From Schizochytrium sp. TIO01 (lineage: Eukaryota > Sar > Bigyra > Thraustochytrida > Thraustochytriidae): a DNA stretch of 64,000 nt. Positions 1 through 9,496 of the stretch are shown one piece after another (positions within the stretch are counted from its first letter, which is position 1; the number at the start of each line of letters is the position of its first letter). The stretch is from positions 719,001 through 783,000 of the forward strand of contig SMSO01000008.1 of assembly GCA_004764695.1 (NCBI GenBank), in the 5' to 3' direction. The notes below the pieces were generated by a model, which was given only the letters and a program-made list of their open reading frames with translations, did not search any database and had not been told where the DNA came from. The position numbers and the translations under genes are program-made.

Positions 1-893
1 CCATCCAGGCAGCGACCTCGCACTCTCTGGGACAGAACTTCTCCAAGATGTTCAAGATTAAGTTCTCCTCGGATGAGGACAAGAGTGCTGATGCTGAGCC
101 AAACTACGCATGGCAGAACTCATGGGGACTGACCACCAGATCCATTGGTGTCGCAGTGCTTGTGCACGGCGATAACCAAGGACTCGTGCTTCCCCCGCGC
201 GTGGCTCCTATCCAGGTCGTCGGAATTCCCATTTACGTTCGTGATGGTGCCCAACGTGACGTCATGGATGAGACCCTCCGCAAGATCCTCGATGAGGTTG
301 CAAAGGCAGGAGTTCGTGTCAAGCTTGATGACCGCAGCGACAAGAACCCTGGCTGGAAATACAACTACTACGAGCAGCGTGGTGTGCCGCTCCGTGTCGA
401 GATTGGCTCTCGCGACCTCGAGGAGGGCAAGTGTGTCCTCGTGCGTCGTGACGATGGCTCTCGCGAGGACTGCAGCTTGGACAAGGCTGCTGCTCGCTGT
501 GTGGAGCTTATGGACCAAATTCAGGCCGACATGCTCGACCGTGCTCGCCGCGAGCGCGACAGCAGGCTCTCGGTGGTGTGGACCTGGGAAGAGTTTGTCG
601 AGGAGCTTATGGCTGGCAACCTTGTGCTCGCGCCTTGGTCTATGACTACCACCTCGGAGGAATGGGTCAAGGATGAGACCAAGCGCATCAGCGAAGAGCG
701 CGCTGCCGCGGCTGGCCAGGGCGCTGACGAGGAGCAGGAGACCAACGAGCAGGGAGAGTCCAAGAAGCTCACTGGTGCTGCCAAGACCCTCTGCATTCCC
801 TTTAACCAGCCGCCCATGCCTCCTGGCACCATGTGCTTTACTGGCTGTGGCGAGCCTGCCAAGGAGTGGTGCCTCTGGGGTCGCTCCTTTTAA
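1..893 (+). CDS. Prolyl-tRNA synthetase, C-terminal part (5' end outside window)
   Basis: This is the C-terminal part of a class II aminoacyl-tRNA synthetase that charges tRNA-Pro in the cytosol. The frame is already open at base 3 and reads TSHSLGQNFSKMF and then NSWGLTTRSIGV, the motif 3 region of the eukaryotic/archaeal-type ProRS family. The ATG at 48 is therefore internal, not the start. The anticodon-binding domain follows (LVLPPRVAPIQVVGIPI), with the conserved GVPLRVEIGSRD segment. The C-terminal extension ends in LCIPF, a Cys cluster and WCLWGRSF, the zinc-binding tail seen in eukaryotic ProRS/EPRS. About 30 Glu/Gln-rich residues (EEQETNEQ region) precede the tail. The stop is TAA at 891-893. 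Whether the N-terminus is fused to GluRS (EPRS) cannot be seen. Codon use is strongly C-biased at the third position, as expected for a highly expressed housekeeping gene. Confidence 0.93.
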   Translation, partial: IQAATSHSLGQNFSKMFKIKFSSDEDKSADAEPNYAWQNSWGLTTRSIGVAVLVHGDNQGLVLPPRVAPIQVVGIPIYVRDGAQRDVMDETLRKILDEVAKAGVRVKLDDRSDKNPGWKYNYYEQRGVPLRVEIGSRDLEEGKCVLVRRDDGSREDCSLDKAAARCVELMDQIQADMLDRARRERDSRLSVVWTWEEFVEELMAGNLVLAPWSMTTTSEEWVKDETKRISEERAAAAGQGADEEQETNEQGESKKLTGAAKTLCIPFNQPPMPPGTMCFTGCGEPAKEWCLWGRSF

Positions 894-1878
894 TCAACAT
901 ACAAAGCTACGTATAACGCTTTGTCCCTCTATGAAGAGAGACTTTGATCAGCGAACTATTTTCCCCCTTGATTCTGTTTCTATGCATCCTTTCCCTTTCT
1001 TTTTCCTTTTCCTCTGTTGGTTTGGTTGCTTCTTTGATATCCTCCTGTGCTTATTATCATCTTCCCCATTCTGCGTCTTCTTTGATGTAGTAGCACGCCT
1101 CAGCACTTTTGGATTCCCGCTATCGTCAAATTTGGTACTCCTCATGTTTGTACCAAACACATTACCTTACATGTCCAGATCATCACAATTCACGAATACA
1201 AATTATTAGCATAATATAACACTTTCACCTCACATCGAGTACAATATAAAGCATGATATGATTCTTGCTTTTATGTATTTATGACAAACTCGCCCACCAA
1301 ATATGTTAGGTTTGAGTTCATGTTTTCTGGAATTATACATTTGGTATAAGCTCATCATAAGAACTATGACCATATTTACCACCTAACACATTGGGATCCT
1401 CTATTGATTTACGACATGAAGCCTTCGAGACAGATGGGCAAGATAGTATAGTTTTTCACTGCATAGCTTAATATTGCTTATTCTCTTATTTGGTTTGCTG
1501 ACTCTGAAAGCATATTCGAGAAATATATAAAACGATGTATGGCCTCTAAGAAAAAGGGGAGGGAGCGAAGGAGGGGAACTTCATAATGTCAAGTAGTACA
1601 CCGTCATTAGTAAATCGAGGTGGAAAAAAGAATCTTTAAATGTTCCTATATTCTCTTTTTTTATTAATAAAAACTAAGGACCATGAAATTAACTGAGAGT
1701 GCTGTGCGGAGATATAAGTCTTTTGATTTTTGTTCTTTGAGAGAGGATCATCACACCATTTCAGTGAATTCGCAACAGAGGAGAAAATCACAGCGCGCAA
1801 GGTAGAGTTTAGCACCAACATATCGTGCTGAATTTCTTTGAATAAGTGAAACGGAATACAGAGTTTAAACAACCCAAA
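894..1878. other. Convergent intergenic region (ProRS / Nup133)
   Basis: This is AT-rich DNA between two convergent genes and presumably holds both 3' UTRs. It has pyrimidine-rich runs at 970-1080 and no ORF with coding character. I see no RNA gene. A minus-strand ORF at 1636-1872 lies just beyond the Nup133 stop, but it has no family resemblance and shows the AT-rich composition of spacer. Confidence 0.6.
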
Positions 1879-4800
1879 TTAATTGGCCAAACGGCAGAGC
1901 TTTCCCAGGTTTTTGAGGAGTTTCTCATCATCCAGAGCCGAGTTGTTTCGCCTATTCTCGTGACGAAGCACGGAGCTTCTATGAGCGTCGAGATGGCTCA
2001 CAGCCGATTCATAGTCTTCCATGCGCAGGCTATTGAGCCAGCCGAGCTTGTGTAAGATCTCTTCCTGAGTGCGGTTCATGCCCTCTTGGCGTTGTAAGAA
2101 GTCTAACATGGGCTTATCAAGAACTCCATCTTCCACAACATCAAGAATCAAACTGGGATGCTCTCTACTCGGCTCAAACAATAACTCCATCACCTTGCCA
2201 GCAAAGGGCTCCCGGTGTGGAGCATATTTGATCGGCTGAGCTACCCCATTCTCACCAATGCCCAAATATGTGACATTGTCCCAGCTTAAAATATAATTAT
2301 ACTCCCTCCGTGCACCTTCACCAGCTCTTTGGTTCTGAAGCCAAGAGCTTGACATAGATGAACTGCCAGTACTTGAAGAATATGCGGAGTTTGCTGATGA
2401 GCTGCAAATCTGGAAGAGCTCCTGCTCACCAGGGCCATCCGAGGAGACAAGAACAAATTCAGATCCATTGTAGCTCAGGTAACGACCATCCTCGGGCGCT
2501 GCCACCTGAAAGACGAAGCGAACAGTCTCGTGGTCGATGTTGTACTGTTCAATACGCCAGCTTGGTGGGATTTGATCAAGAGGAGCAAAAGATGAGGGAA
2601 CGCCGCGGAATTCCTGTCCCTTGATCCCTCGAAGGTCTACGAGATTATCCGAAACCTGAAGAAAGAGGTTTGTGCATACGCTCTCCATGAGAGCTTTCTT
2701 AAGATACGTAGGGAAAGGCTGCTTCTCCTCTTCGTAACGCAAGCACTGTAGAGGCTGGAAATCGAGTTCCAAGCATGCCCTATGGAGCTCCTGATGGCAT
2801 GCGAAGGCATCTGCTAGCTCGTAGGCAGCCCATACGCCACCCTTGCCATGATGAGCGAGCGCAGGAGACGGAGTTTGCTTGTGAAATGCCCGAATGAGCC
2901 TTGCAGCTTCGTCTTGGTTAATCGGGCGACCAGCACCGCTTTCCATAGCTGCCCGTGCTTCATCAGGGCGATCATCCTCATCATCCTCCTCACCACGCCG
3001 CTGCCCTGCAAGGTAAATGTACACCAACTTTTGAAGTTGATCCCAAAGCTCATCATGTTCAGGTGCACCCTGAGCAAAGTCCATCACAATTCTAATGAGG
3101 TTTCGCAAGTGAGTCATGATTTCGTACGGTGCCTCCCAGAGCTGTGCAGCATGCTCCGGCGGTGCAAGCTGGGCCAAGACCTGGTTTTCCACATGGGCCT
3201 GAGTGAGTACCGTCAGGATGATGTTGTTTGCAGCGATTACATCCGTAAGAGAGTGCTTCTTATCGCCATGCTTGCCCGCAACATAGTTCACAATAAAGCG
3301 CACAAGAACGTCAATCTCTGTGACTTGTGCGTAGAAAAGGTCTGCCACGGTCAAACCAGACGCCTCCAACTGTGATTTTAACGCATCAGGCCGAATCTTG
3401 CGACGGACAAGCACAATGTCTTCTTGGCAAGTTTGGAGGATCTTGGTTTCTGCCCTGTGCAGGCGCGAAAATTCTTTCTGTTGATTGCACAATGAAATCG
3501 AGGCAGTGAGTTTGCGATTTAAATTAGCAAGACGACTGACAGCCTCAGGACTGAGATTTTCCAGAAGCCTTGCGCGAGAGAGAAAGCCAATGAGACCATT
3601 CTCGCCGAAGCGACCTTGCTTCTTAATGAGGTGACGACTGATGAGACGGTAAGAGAACTGGATGCTCTCATCTTCGCTAGAACCATAGTTTCCATCTGAA
3701 AGGTCGTGACGGTCCGCCCAGCGATGCGCAAGATTTCCATTCAGAATGCTCCGTGCCAGATCGCAGACAGCATCGTCGAAGGCCGGACCTACGGTAGCGT
3801 TAAGCTTGGTATATTGGTTATCTTCGCGAGCAACAGCCATACCGTCCCTACCAAGCGCAGACTCCTGTTCAAAAGCATTGAATGTTCGCTTGAGCACCGT
3901 GAATGTTGATTGTGCATCATTAAACCCTTGGCCTTTAGACTTGACCGTACGCGGTCCTGTGCGTCTCACATTTGCAAGGTTTGGCTGCGCAGCGTAAAGC
4001 CCTGCTCTAGCTTGTTGCGCTAATGCGGTTGTGCCGCTGCCCGAGCTTGCAAAGCGAGATGTTGTGTCCACTTCAGCTGATTTGGGGGTCGCAGCTACAA
4101 CAGCTTCATCAAGACGAATGCCAAGAACACAAGTAGCAGTGAGCAGGAATCCATCAACACGGTCTGCGCCACTTGAGAGCGCAAACCAGCCAGTTGTCAC
4201 GTCGTGAATCTCATCTGTAGCCCAAACATCGCTTCCCTTGGTGCCGCGACGCACTGGAAATTCGAGGGCGTGAACCCTTAAAGTCGGGGTTGAGTCATCA
4301 TAAACCTCGTGAGCCACCAATGCCACTGACTTAGCTTGAGACCCTGTTCCAGCAATACCGTGTGAAAACTGGATATCATCAACATTAATATTCTCTGGTA
4401 GCGCGAGCATGCATGACGAGATGCCGAGGGAGGGATCTACACGAGCATTACGGAACTCATGAAGAGTGATTCCACGTGGCGAGGAAACCATAAGAACAAG
4501 CCAGTCTTCAGAAAGCGCCAAACGGTGCAGGCGAATTGCATCTGCAGGGGCTTTGATGCTGTCTGCGAGCTTGGAACTAAGCGATCGTACGGTCCATGCA
4601 CATGAAGTTTCCATTGACTGCGGGTCAAGGTTCCACCTTGAAATGGCTTCGCGGCCGGCGTACAGAGCAAAGACGCTAATTTGGGGTTCATTGCTATCGC
4701 CATCAACTCTGATCAGGAGATCTGTAACCTCTGAGTCTGAGCCTCCATCGGAAGCGTTGGAATGGCGGCTTCCGTCGCGATTTTGTCCTGGAGACGAGGA

Positions 4801-5619
4801 AGACCTCGCTATGGAAGTTGAAGATGGTGAATTGGATGCTGCAGTTGTCGATGAAGCACCTCCTCCAAATCCGAAGAAGCGATTCATAAGGCCAGCAACG
4901 ACACCAGTTTGTTCCGTAGATGATGGTTCGGGTAAGCTTTCAGCGCAATTCTTTACGTGAAGACACAGATCCTCAGGCGACAACCATGCTACAAACACGT
5001 TGCCTCTAGAGGTTCCTGCAGCAAGGTACATCCCATCTCCGTGCACGCTCGTAACAACAGTTCCAGCTGCCATAGGAAGTGCTTCGACCACAGGTACAGC
5101 TCTTACATCAATGGTCGGCCAGCAGCACACATACCCAGCAGCCGATACCATGAAGACACCAATGCCACCCTCAATATCTTCCCTCTTGAACACGCTCACA
5201 TACGTGGCTCCAAAATTAGCACTTCCAGAAGATGAGGAGGTCGAAGACACAAACGTTGAAGAGCTCTGCAGAACCTGCACAGGAATCGACAGTCGAACAC
5301 AGTTTTGGTGGCGGCGATCTTTCGTGATTCTCCACAAATATAAGTGGTTTTCACGCCTCAGCCAAGCCACGGCCATCTCCGCGTTGCCCCCCCTACTGGA
5401 GTTTGCACCGCGTGAAATACTACTACTATTGCTGCTGGGCCTGGACACGCCAAAGCACCCTGAGGGGAGGTTCTCAAGCCCCTCTTGCGAGGCCGCTTCA
5501 CGAGGCAGCGAGACGTACGGGAAGACGCCCACGGAGAGATCCTCAAGACGCTGACGCTTCGCCAACCCGCCATCGTGCCGCGCCACGGAGACGGCGGAAG
5601 GCCTCCGCGCGAAGGACAT
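1879..5619 (-). CDS. NUP133: Nup133-like nuclear pore scaffold nucleoporin
   Basis: Probable Nup133, a structural subunit of the Nup107-160 (Y) complex on the nuclear envelope. The first ~500 residues alternate short hydrophobic strands and Ser-rich loops, consistent with the N-terminal beta-propeller. The rest is helical. Two segments match the Nup133 helical domain as I remember it: LANLNRKLTASISLCNQQ, and ADLFYAQVTEIDVLVRF (compare the ADVFF..VS.VD segment of animal Nup133). The C-terminus has GWLNSLRMEDYESA followed by LLKNLGKLCRL, resembling the animal segment with SWL, then LLGLSKLAAL. The longest open frame begins at a TTG (5637); I chose the first ATG, at 5619, which has G at -3, giving 1246 residues. 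The protein ends directly after the LGKL helix, where animal homologues continue for roughly 250 residues that contact Nup107. Long Ser/Gly-rich insertions sit in the propeller (around residues 260-300). Nup155 is a less likely alternative. Confidence 0.78.
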   Translation of the reverse strand: MSFARRPSAVSVARHDGGLAKRQRLEDLSVGVFPYVSLPREAASQEGLENLPSGCFGVSRPSSNSSSISRGANSSRGGNAEMAVAWLRRENHLYLWRITKDRRHQNCVRLSIPVQVLQSSSTFVSSTSSSSGSANFGATYVSVFKREDIEGGIGVFMVSAAGYVCCWPTIDVRAVPVVEALPMAAGTVVTSVHGDGMYLAAGTSRGNVFVAWLSPEDLCLHVKNCAESLPEPSSTEQTGVVAGLMNRFFGFGGGASSTTAASNSPSSTSIARSSSSPGQNRDGSRHSNASDGGSDSEVTDLLIRVDGDSNEPQISVFALYAGREAISRWNLDPQSMETSCAWTVRSLSSKLADSIKAPADAIRLHRLALSEDWLVLMVSSPRGITLHEFRNARVDPSLGISSCMLALPENINVDDIQFSHGIAGTGSQAKSVALVAHEVYDDSTPTLRVHALEFPVRRGTKGSDVWATDEIHDVTTGWFALSSGADRVDGFLLTATCVLGIRLDEAVVAATPKSAEVDTTSRFASSGSGTTALAQQARAGLYAAQPNLANVRRTGPRTVKSKGQGFNDAQSTFTVLKRTFNAFEQESALGRDGMAVAREDNQYTKLNATVGPAFDDAVCDLARSILNGNLAHRWADRHDLSDGNYGSSEDESIQFSYRLISRHLIKKQGRFGENGLIGFLSRARLLENLSPEAVSRLANLNRKLTASISLCNQQKEFSRLHRAETKILQTCQEDIVLVRRKIRPDALKSQLEASGLTVADLFYAQVTEIDVLVRFIVNYVAGKHGDKKHSLTDVIAANNIILTVLTQAHVENQVLAQLAPPEHAAQLWEAPYEIMTHLRNLIRIVMDFAQGAPEHDELWDQLQKLVYIYLAGQRRGEEDDEDDRPDEARAAMESGAGRPINQDEAARLIRAFHKQTPSPALAHHGKGGVWAAYELADAFACHQELHRACLELDFQPLQCLRYEEEKQPFPTYLKKALMESVCTNLFLQVSDNLVDLRGIKGQEFRGVPSSFAPLDQIPPSWRIEQYNIDHETVRFVFQVAAPEDGRYLSYNGSEFVLVSSDGPGEQELFQICSSSANSAYSSSTGSSSMSSSWLQNQRAGEGARREYNYILSWDNVTYLGIGENGVAQPIKYAPHREPFAGKVMELLFEPSREHPSLILDVVEDGVLDKPMLDFLQRQEGMNRTQEEILHKLGWLNSLRMEDYESAVSHLDAHRSSVLRHENRRNNSALDDEKLLKNLGKLCRLAN

Positions 5620-5734
5620 CCCGAAGAAGCGAGACAAGACCGAATGCGAAGCACGCGCGAGCAGTTCTGGCGCCGCGAGTCAAAGCGGCCCGTTCAGAGC
5701 TTGCGTTCGCTGTTTGAGCCCGCGCTTTCCCATC

Positions 5735-6142
5735 TAACCATTGAAAAGATAACAATCACCATTAATGGTAGGCTAACTGCTATTCATATCTATACCCATC
5801 TATTATAGCATCATAACTGTTATCACTATTCATCGATTGATTGATTGAATGATTGATTGATTGAATGATTGATTGATTTGGAGAGCGCCAAATGAGGTGC
5901 ATAACATCGTAGTACGCGTAGAACTGACAATTGAGAGTTTGGGAGCGCGACTGAGATAGAGTAACCATTGAAAAAATAACAATCAGTATAAATGGGTATT
6001 CATATCTATATCTATCTCTTATCATGACTGTTATCACTATTGATTGATTGATTGATTGTGATTGATTGCCGATTGAGGTGCATAACATCGTAGAACGCGT
6101 AGAACTGTCAAATTGAGAGTTTGGGAGCGCGACCGAGATAGA
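5735..6142. repeat. Direct tandem duplication containing (ATTG)n
   Basis: Two adjacent copies of one segment, 5735-5961 (227 bp) and 5962-6142 (181 bp). Both start with TAACCATTGAAAA and share the block GGTGCATAACATCGTAG. Both end in TTGGGAGCGCGA followed by CGAGATAGA or TGAGATAGA. The copies differ mainly in the length of their internal TGAT/TGAA tetranucleotide tract and in several substitutions. They lie just upstream of the Nup133-like start, in its probable promoter side. Confidence 0.85.
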
Positions 6143-7687
6143 CTCTGCTTGAAAGCGTCAGCTGCAACATCAGCAGAAATGGTCTTGAGGGCAAGTCGAG
6201 ATGGAGGAAGCAAAGACGGAGTTATCGAAAGCGAAAGATGGCGGATGGATGGGTCTGAGATTGATGGAGATGATGGAGATAAGAACTGAGCAATGCGCGC
6301 GGGTTGGAGGGAAGGGAAGGCAAGATGGGCTCTGATATAGTTTAAGAAAATATGCCTTGCTGGTTTGACGCATCTGCCTTAAACTTGACCATATTATGTC
6401 TCGTTGGCAAAATTAGATCCGACAGTTTTGCCTGGCTACATGAAGTCCATGGCACAGTTCAAGCGATAAACTAAGTTCTACAGATCAACTTTTGATAGTT
6501 GCAAAGCGGGAAAAGACGAAGCTAGAGCTCCTCCACGTTGGCATATATTTAAGGCTGTGAGCGATAGTATGATGCGAAAGATTTTCTGAGTTTCTTCGAA
6601 AACCACCGTTTTTTAGCCGTGTCTGTAACTCTTACTCTTCCTAGAAACCTTTGACGACCCTCGAAACAAATTGATTGTGCACAGGAACTAACTTCTTGCT
6701 ATCTCGTTTGAGTTCGACTTTTTAGCCCAAGATAAGATACGAGAGATAGCTTAAACATAAACATAAACTCCTACAACATGAAGGTCCTACTTCCAGGGGA
6801 TACACCAATTAGCTGATCAGGCATTTCTTAATGTGAATTGAGATCAAATTCAGTTTAAGCTCAGCTCTGCAATTCGGGTTCGCCTGACTCAAGTGACATT
6901 TCTAAATGAGCTTCTGGTTTGCCTTCCTTTTTCAGCTCCAAAGGAAGTACAGCCCAGCAGCAAGTCATGATCTTGATAAGAAAGCATCTGCTTCTTCTTA
7001 ATGGTTCACTTTCATGATGGTTGTCAATACCCACTTGCAAGAAACCCCCCTTTCATGACGTCTCGGTGAAGCTCCTCTGCCGAGCAATCCCTCAAGCTCA
7101 TCACGCAGCCTCTTGTCATGCATTCGTGCATTCACAACCCGTTCTCGCCTCTCACATTTGGTCCCTCGCGTCGTAGTCGTAGTTGCAATTGCAATGGTCT
7201 CTCCTTTTTTATTATTATTATTTTTATTTTTTTTAGTCCTTTCGTCCCGCCGCGTCCGCAGATTAAGAGTCTCTCCGAGGCATAGTGCTTACTAGCACAA
7301 CCTTAGAAAGTTCCAGAGAGCGCGAACGACTCCTTAGCTTAGTCGCGGTCATCTGAGTGCTAGGCCGGATAGTCCATTGTAGAAAAAGGCCTCTACAGTG
7401 GGTTATAGTATAAGCGACATTGAGAGGCGCTTGTATAGTTGATAGTGTTGGGCGCCACAAGTGGAGTATTGACGCTCAGAAGTGGAGAATTGTTTATTTG
7501 ACTTTGACTTCTTAGTTTTGGAGTCTACTTTCTACGAATATATTTTTGGCCGCCAAAATCGATCGATCGATCGATCGATCGAGGCATCAAGGAGCGGCGC
7601 TCGGAGGCGTGCGCTCGGAGGCGCTAGCTGAGGCTCGCGGAAATCTTGATCGTAGCCCGGTAGAGCTGGGGCCGGCGGGAAGGCAAA
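6143..7687. other. Intergenic region upstream of TTLL gene
   Basis: No supportable gene. The DNA is moderately AT-rich with no ORF of coding character. A perfect (ATCG)n tract (7558-7582) lies about 105 bp before the TTLL start and is probably in its 5' UTR or promoter. A T-rich stretch lies at 7205-7240. This interval must hold the TTLL promoter and may hold part of the Nup133 promoter, but I cannot assign individual elements. Confidence 0.5.
7558..7582. repeat. (ATCG)n microsatellite
   Basis: Six uninterrupted copies of the self-complementary tetranucleotide ATCG, just upstream of the TTLL gene. The unit is palindromic, so the tract could fold on itself. A similar GATC tract occurs at 14803-14825. 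Confidence 0.95.
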
Positions 7688-9496
7688 ATGCCGACGCCTT
7701 CGTCTTCGAAAAGGCGTGATGGCGCCAAAGTGCTTGACAAGGGCAGCAAAGATGGCGGCGTCTCCGCGGGCTTTTGGGGCCTCGTGAAGGTGTTCATCCT
7801 GCTGATCGCAATGGGAGCGCTTGTGGTGAACATTTGGGTTGTCAGGCACCTCCGCAGCACCTTCACTGAGACTCATGCAAACATGCGAGGCGGTGAGGAT
7901 GGCGGAAATGGCGGTGATGAAGACGTTCCTGCAGATACCATGACCGACTTCGAGTCCAAGAGATCCTTTGACTCTCAACGTGTCATGGACATCCTCATGC
8001 TACTTGAGAAGTCCGAGCGCGAGATTAAGCCTCCTTCCACCACGCAAAAGGTCGTGGCTGTCGGAATTAAGTTTATTCTCAAGCGTGACTTTGACATCTG
8101 GGACTACACATTTCACAAAGCGCACCATGAGATCGTCCAGACTACTAAACAAGATCTTCAAGCCGGAAAATTTAGTGACTGGACTGTGATGAAGTGTCTT
8201 GATCTTTTCGACGGTAAGTCTCATTGCATTGAGCCTGCAGACCTTCCAGGTCTCAAACGTTACCAGCGAGTTTCGCGTCTTTATGGTCTGCGTAAGACCT
8301 TATGGAACAAGGATAGATTCTGCGATACGATGGCCACAGCCATTCGTGGATTTCCTATTCAGCGTGAGTTTGTCTTCCCTTGCTGGGTTCTCCCTGCAGA
8401 TTTCCAGTATCTGATTCCGGAAGCCAAGACCATGTACATCAACAGCTCCTTCATTCTCAAGCCCACCGATCGTGGTGAGGGTAATGGTATTATTGTTATG
8501 GACAACTGGCGGCAGTTGGCCAACTGGAAGAGCAAGTTTCCTGAGTCTGATGAGATTGTCGTGCAGACTTATCTGCCCAACCCCTTTCTGATTAACCAGC
8601 GTAAGTGGGATATGCGCACCTACGTCCTCGTGACGTCCATCTCTCCGCTTCGTGTGTACATGTACCGTGATGGTCTCGTCCGTTTCGCTTCCTCCAAGTA
8701 TGAGAAGGATGCCAAGGCCGGTGGTAAGGCAACATCTTTCTTGACAAACACATCCGTCAACAAAAAGGCTGGTGTAGCCGTCGAGGATCTTACATGGCCT
8801 TTCCCCCAGGTGTACACCTATCTCAAGAACACTGGTATTGACCCAGACGAGCTCTGGGAGCGCATTGAGCGTGCTGTGGTGCAGACCCTTCTTAGTGCAG
8901 AGCCTGCTTTCGTGAAACAGTTCAAGAAGCTTCAGAATGACTTTACCTGCGTCAACTGCTACCAGCTTCTTGGTGTTGACGTCATCGTTGACGACGACCT
9001 CACCCCCCGTATCATTGAGGTCAACGGTGAGCCTTCGATGCAACAGTCTGGTGAGGCTCACTCTCAGTACGATTTCACGAAGCGCTCCATGACTCGTGAT
9101 CTTGTGCACATTCTGTACAGTCGTGACTCTTTCTCTCGCGCCCTCGCCAAGGACTTGACCGACCTTGAGCTAAGTGGCTACCAGGTTGGCTACCAGGCAA
9201 TTGGTTGCTCAACCACAGATGACATCTGCCTGCGCCCCATGGACCTTGAGTACCTTCTTGAGTCCAAAAAGGAGCAACAGAACATTGGTGGCTTCCGTCG
9301 TATGTACCCCCACCACAAGGGCGCCTTCTACACGGACTTCATCAACCACTTGGAGACAAAGTTCCCGTATGGATCTCTCACCGGTACCTTCAAGATTCAC
9401 AAGATGGTCACCGCCCTCCAGCGTGTATCGGTCGTTAAGTCTCACAATCATCAGCTCGATGCCATCTACAAGCCTGGTGAGTCTGAGGAGCCTTAA
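7688..9496 (+). CDS. Tubulin tyrosine ligase-like (TTLL) protein with N-terminal membrane anchor
   Basis: An ATP-grasp enzyme of the TTL family, which ligates amino acids (usually glutamate, glycine or tyrosine) to tubulin or other proteins. It has 602 residues. After a basic, Ser-rich start, residues ~30-52 form one hydrophobic segment (GLVKVFILLIAMGALVVNIW), followed by RHLR and an acidic Gly-rich linker. The catalytic core shows the family marks: FILKPTDRGEGNGI (~residues 254-267, nucleotide binding), QRKWDMRTYVLV (~302), and LLGVDVIVDDDLTPRIIEVN (~427-447), with the metal-binding Asp and Glu-x-Asn. The ATG at 7688 has A at -3. A transmembrane anchor is unusual for TTLLs, which are normally cytosolic or axonemal. 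With a type II topology the catalytic domain would face the lumen. A signal-anchor with the enzyme on the cytosolic side is also possible. The substrate cannot be told from sequence. Confidence 0.88.
   Translation: MPTPSSSKRRDGAKVLDKGSKDGGVSAGFWGLVKVFILLIAMGALVVNIWVVRHLRSTFTETHANMRGGEDGGNGGDEDVPADTMTDFESKRSFDSQRVMDILMLLEKSEREIKPPSTTQKVVAVGIKFILKRDFDIWDYTFHKAHHEIVQTTKQDLQAGKFSDWTVMKCLDLFDGKSHCIEPADLPGLKRYQRVSRLYGLRKTLWNKDRFCDTMATAIRGFPIQREFVFPCWVLPADFQYLIPEAKTMYINSSFILKPTDRGEGNGIIVMDNWRQLANWKSKFPESDEIVVQTYLPNPFLINQRKWDMRTYVLVTSISPLRVYMYRDGLVRFASSKYEKDAKAGGKATSFLTNTSVNKKAGVAVEDLTWPFPQVYTYLKNTGIDPDELWERIERAVVQTLLSAEPAFVKQFKKLQNDFTCVNCYQLLGVDVIVDDDLTPRIIEVNGEPSMQQSGEAHSQYDFTKRSMTRDLVHILYSRDSFSRALAKDLTDLELSGYQVGYQAIGCSTTDDICLRPMDLEYLLESKKEQQNIGGFRRMYPHHKGAFYTDFINHLETKFPYGSLTGTFKIHKMVTALQRVSVVKSHNHQLDAIYKPGESEEP

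Noticed and set aside
8300-9109. 269-codon antisense ORF inside the TTLL gene
   Set aside because: Antisense shadow of a real, well-conserved frame. No domain.
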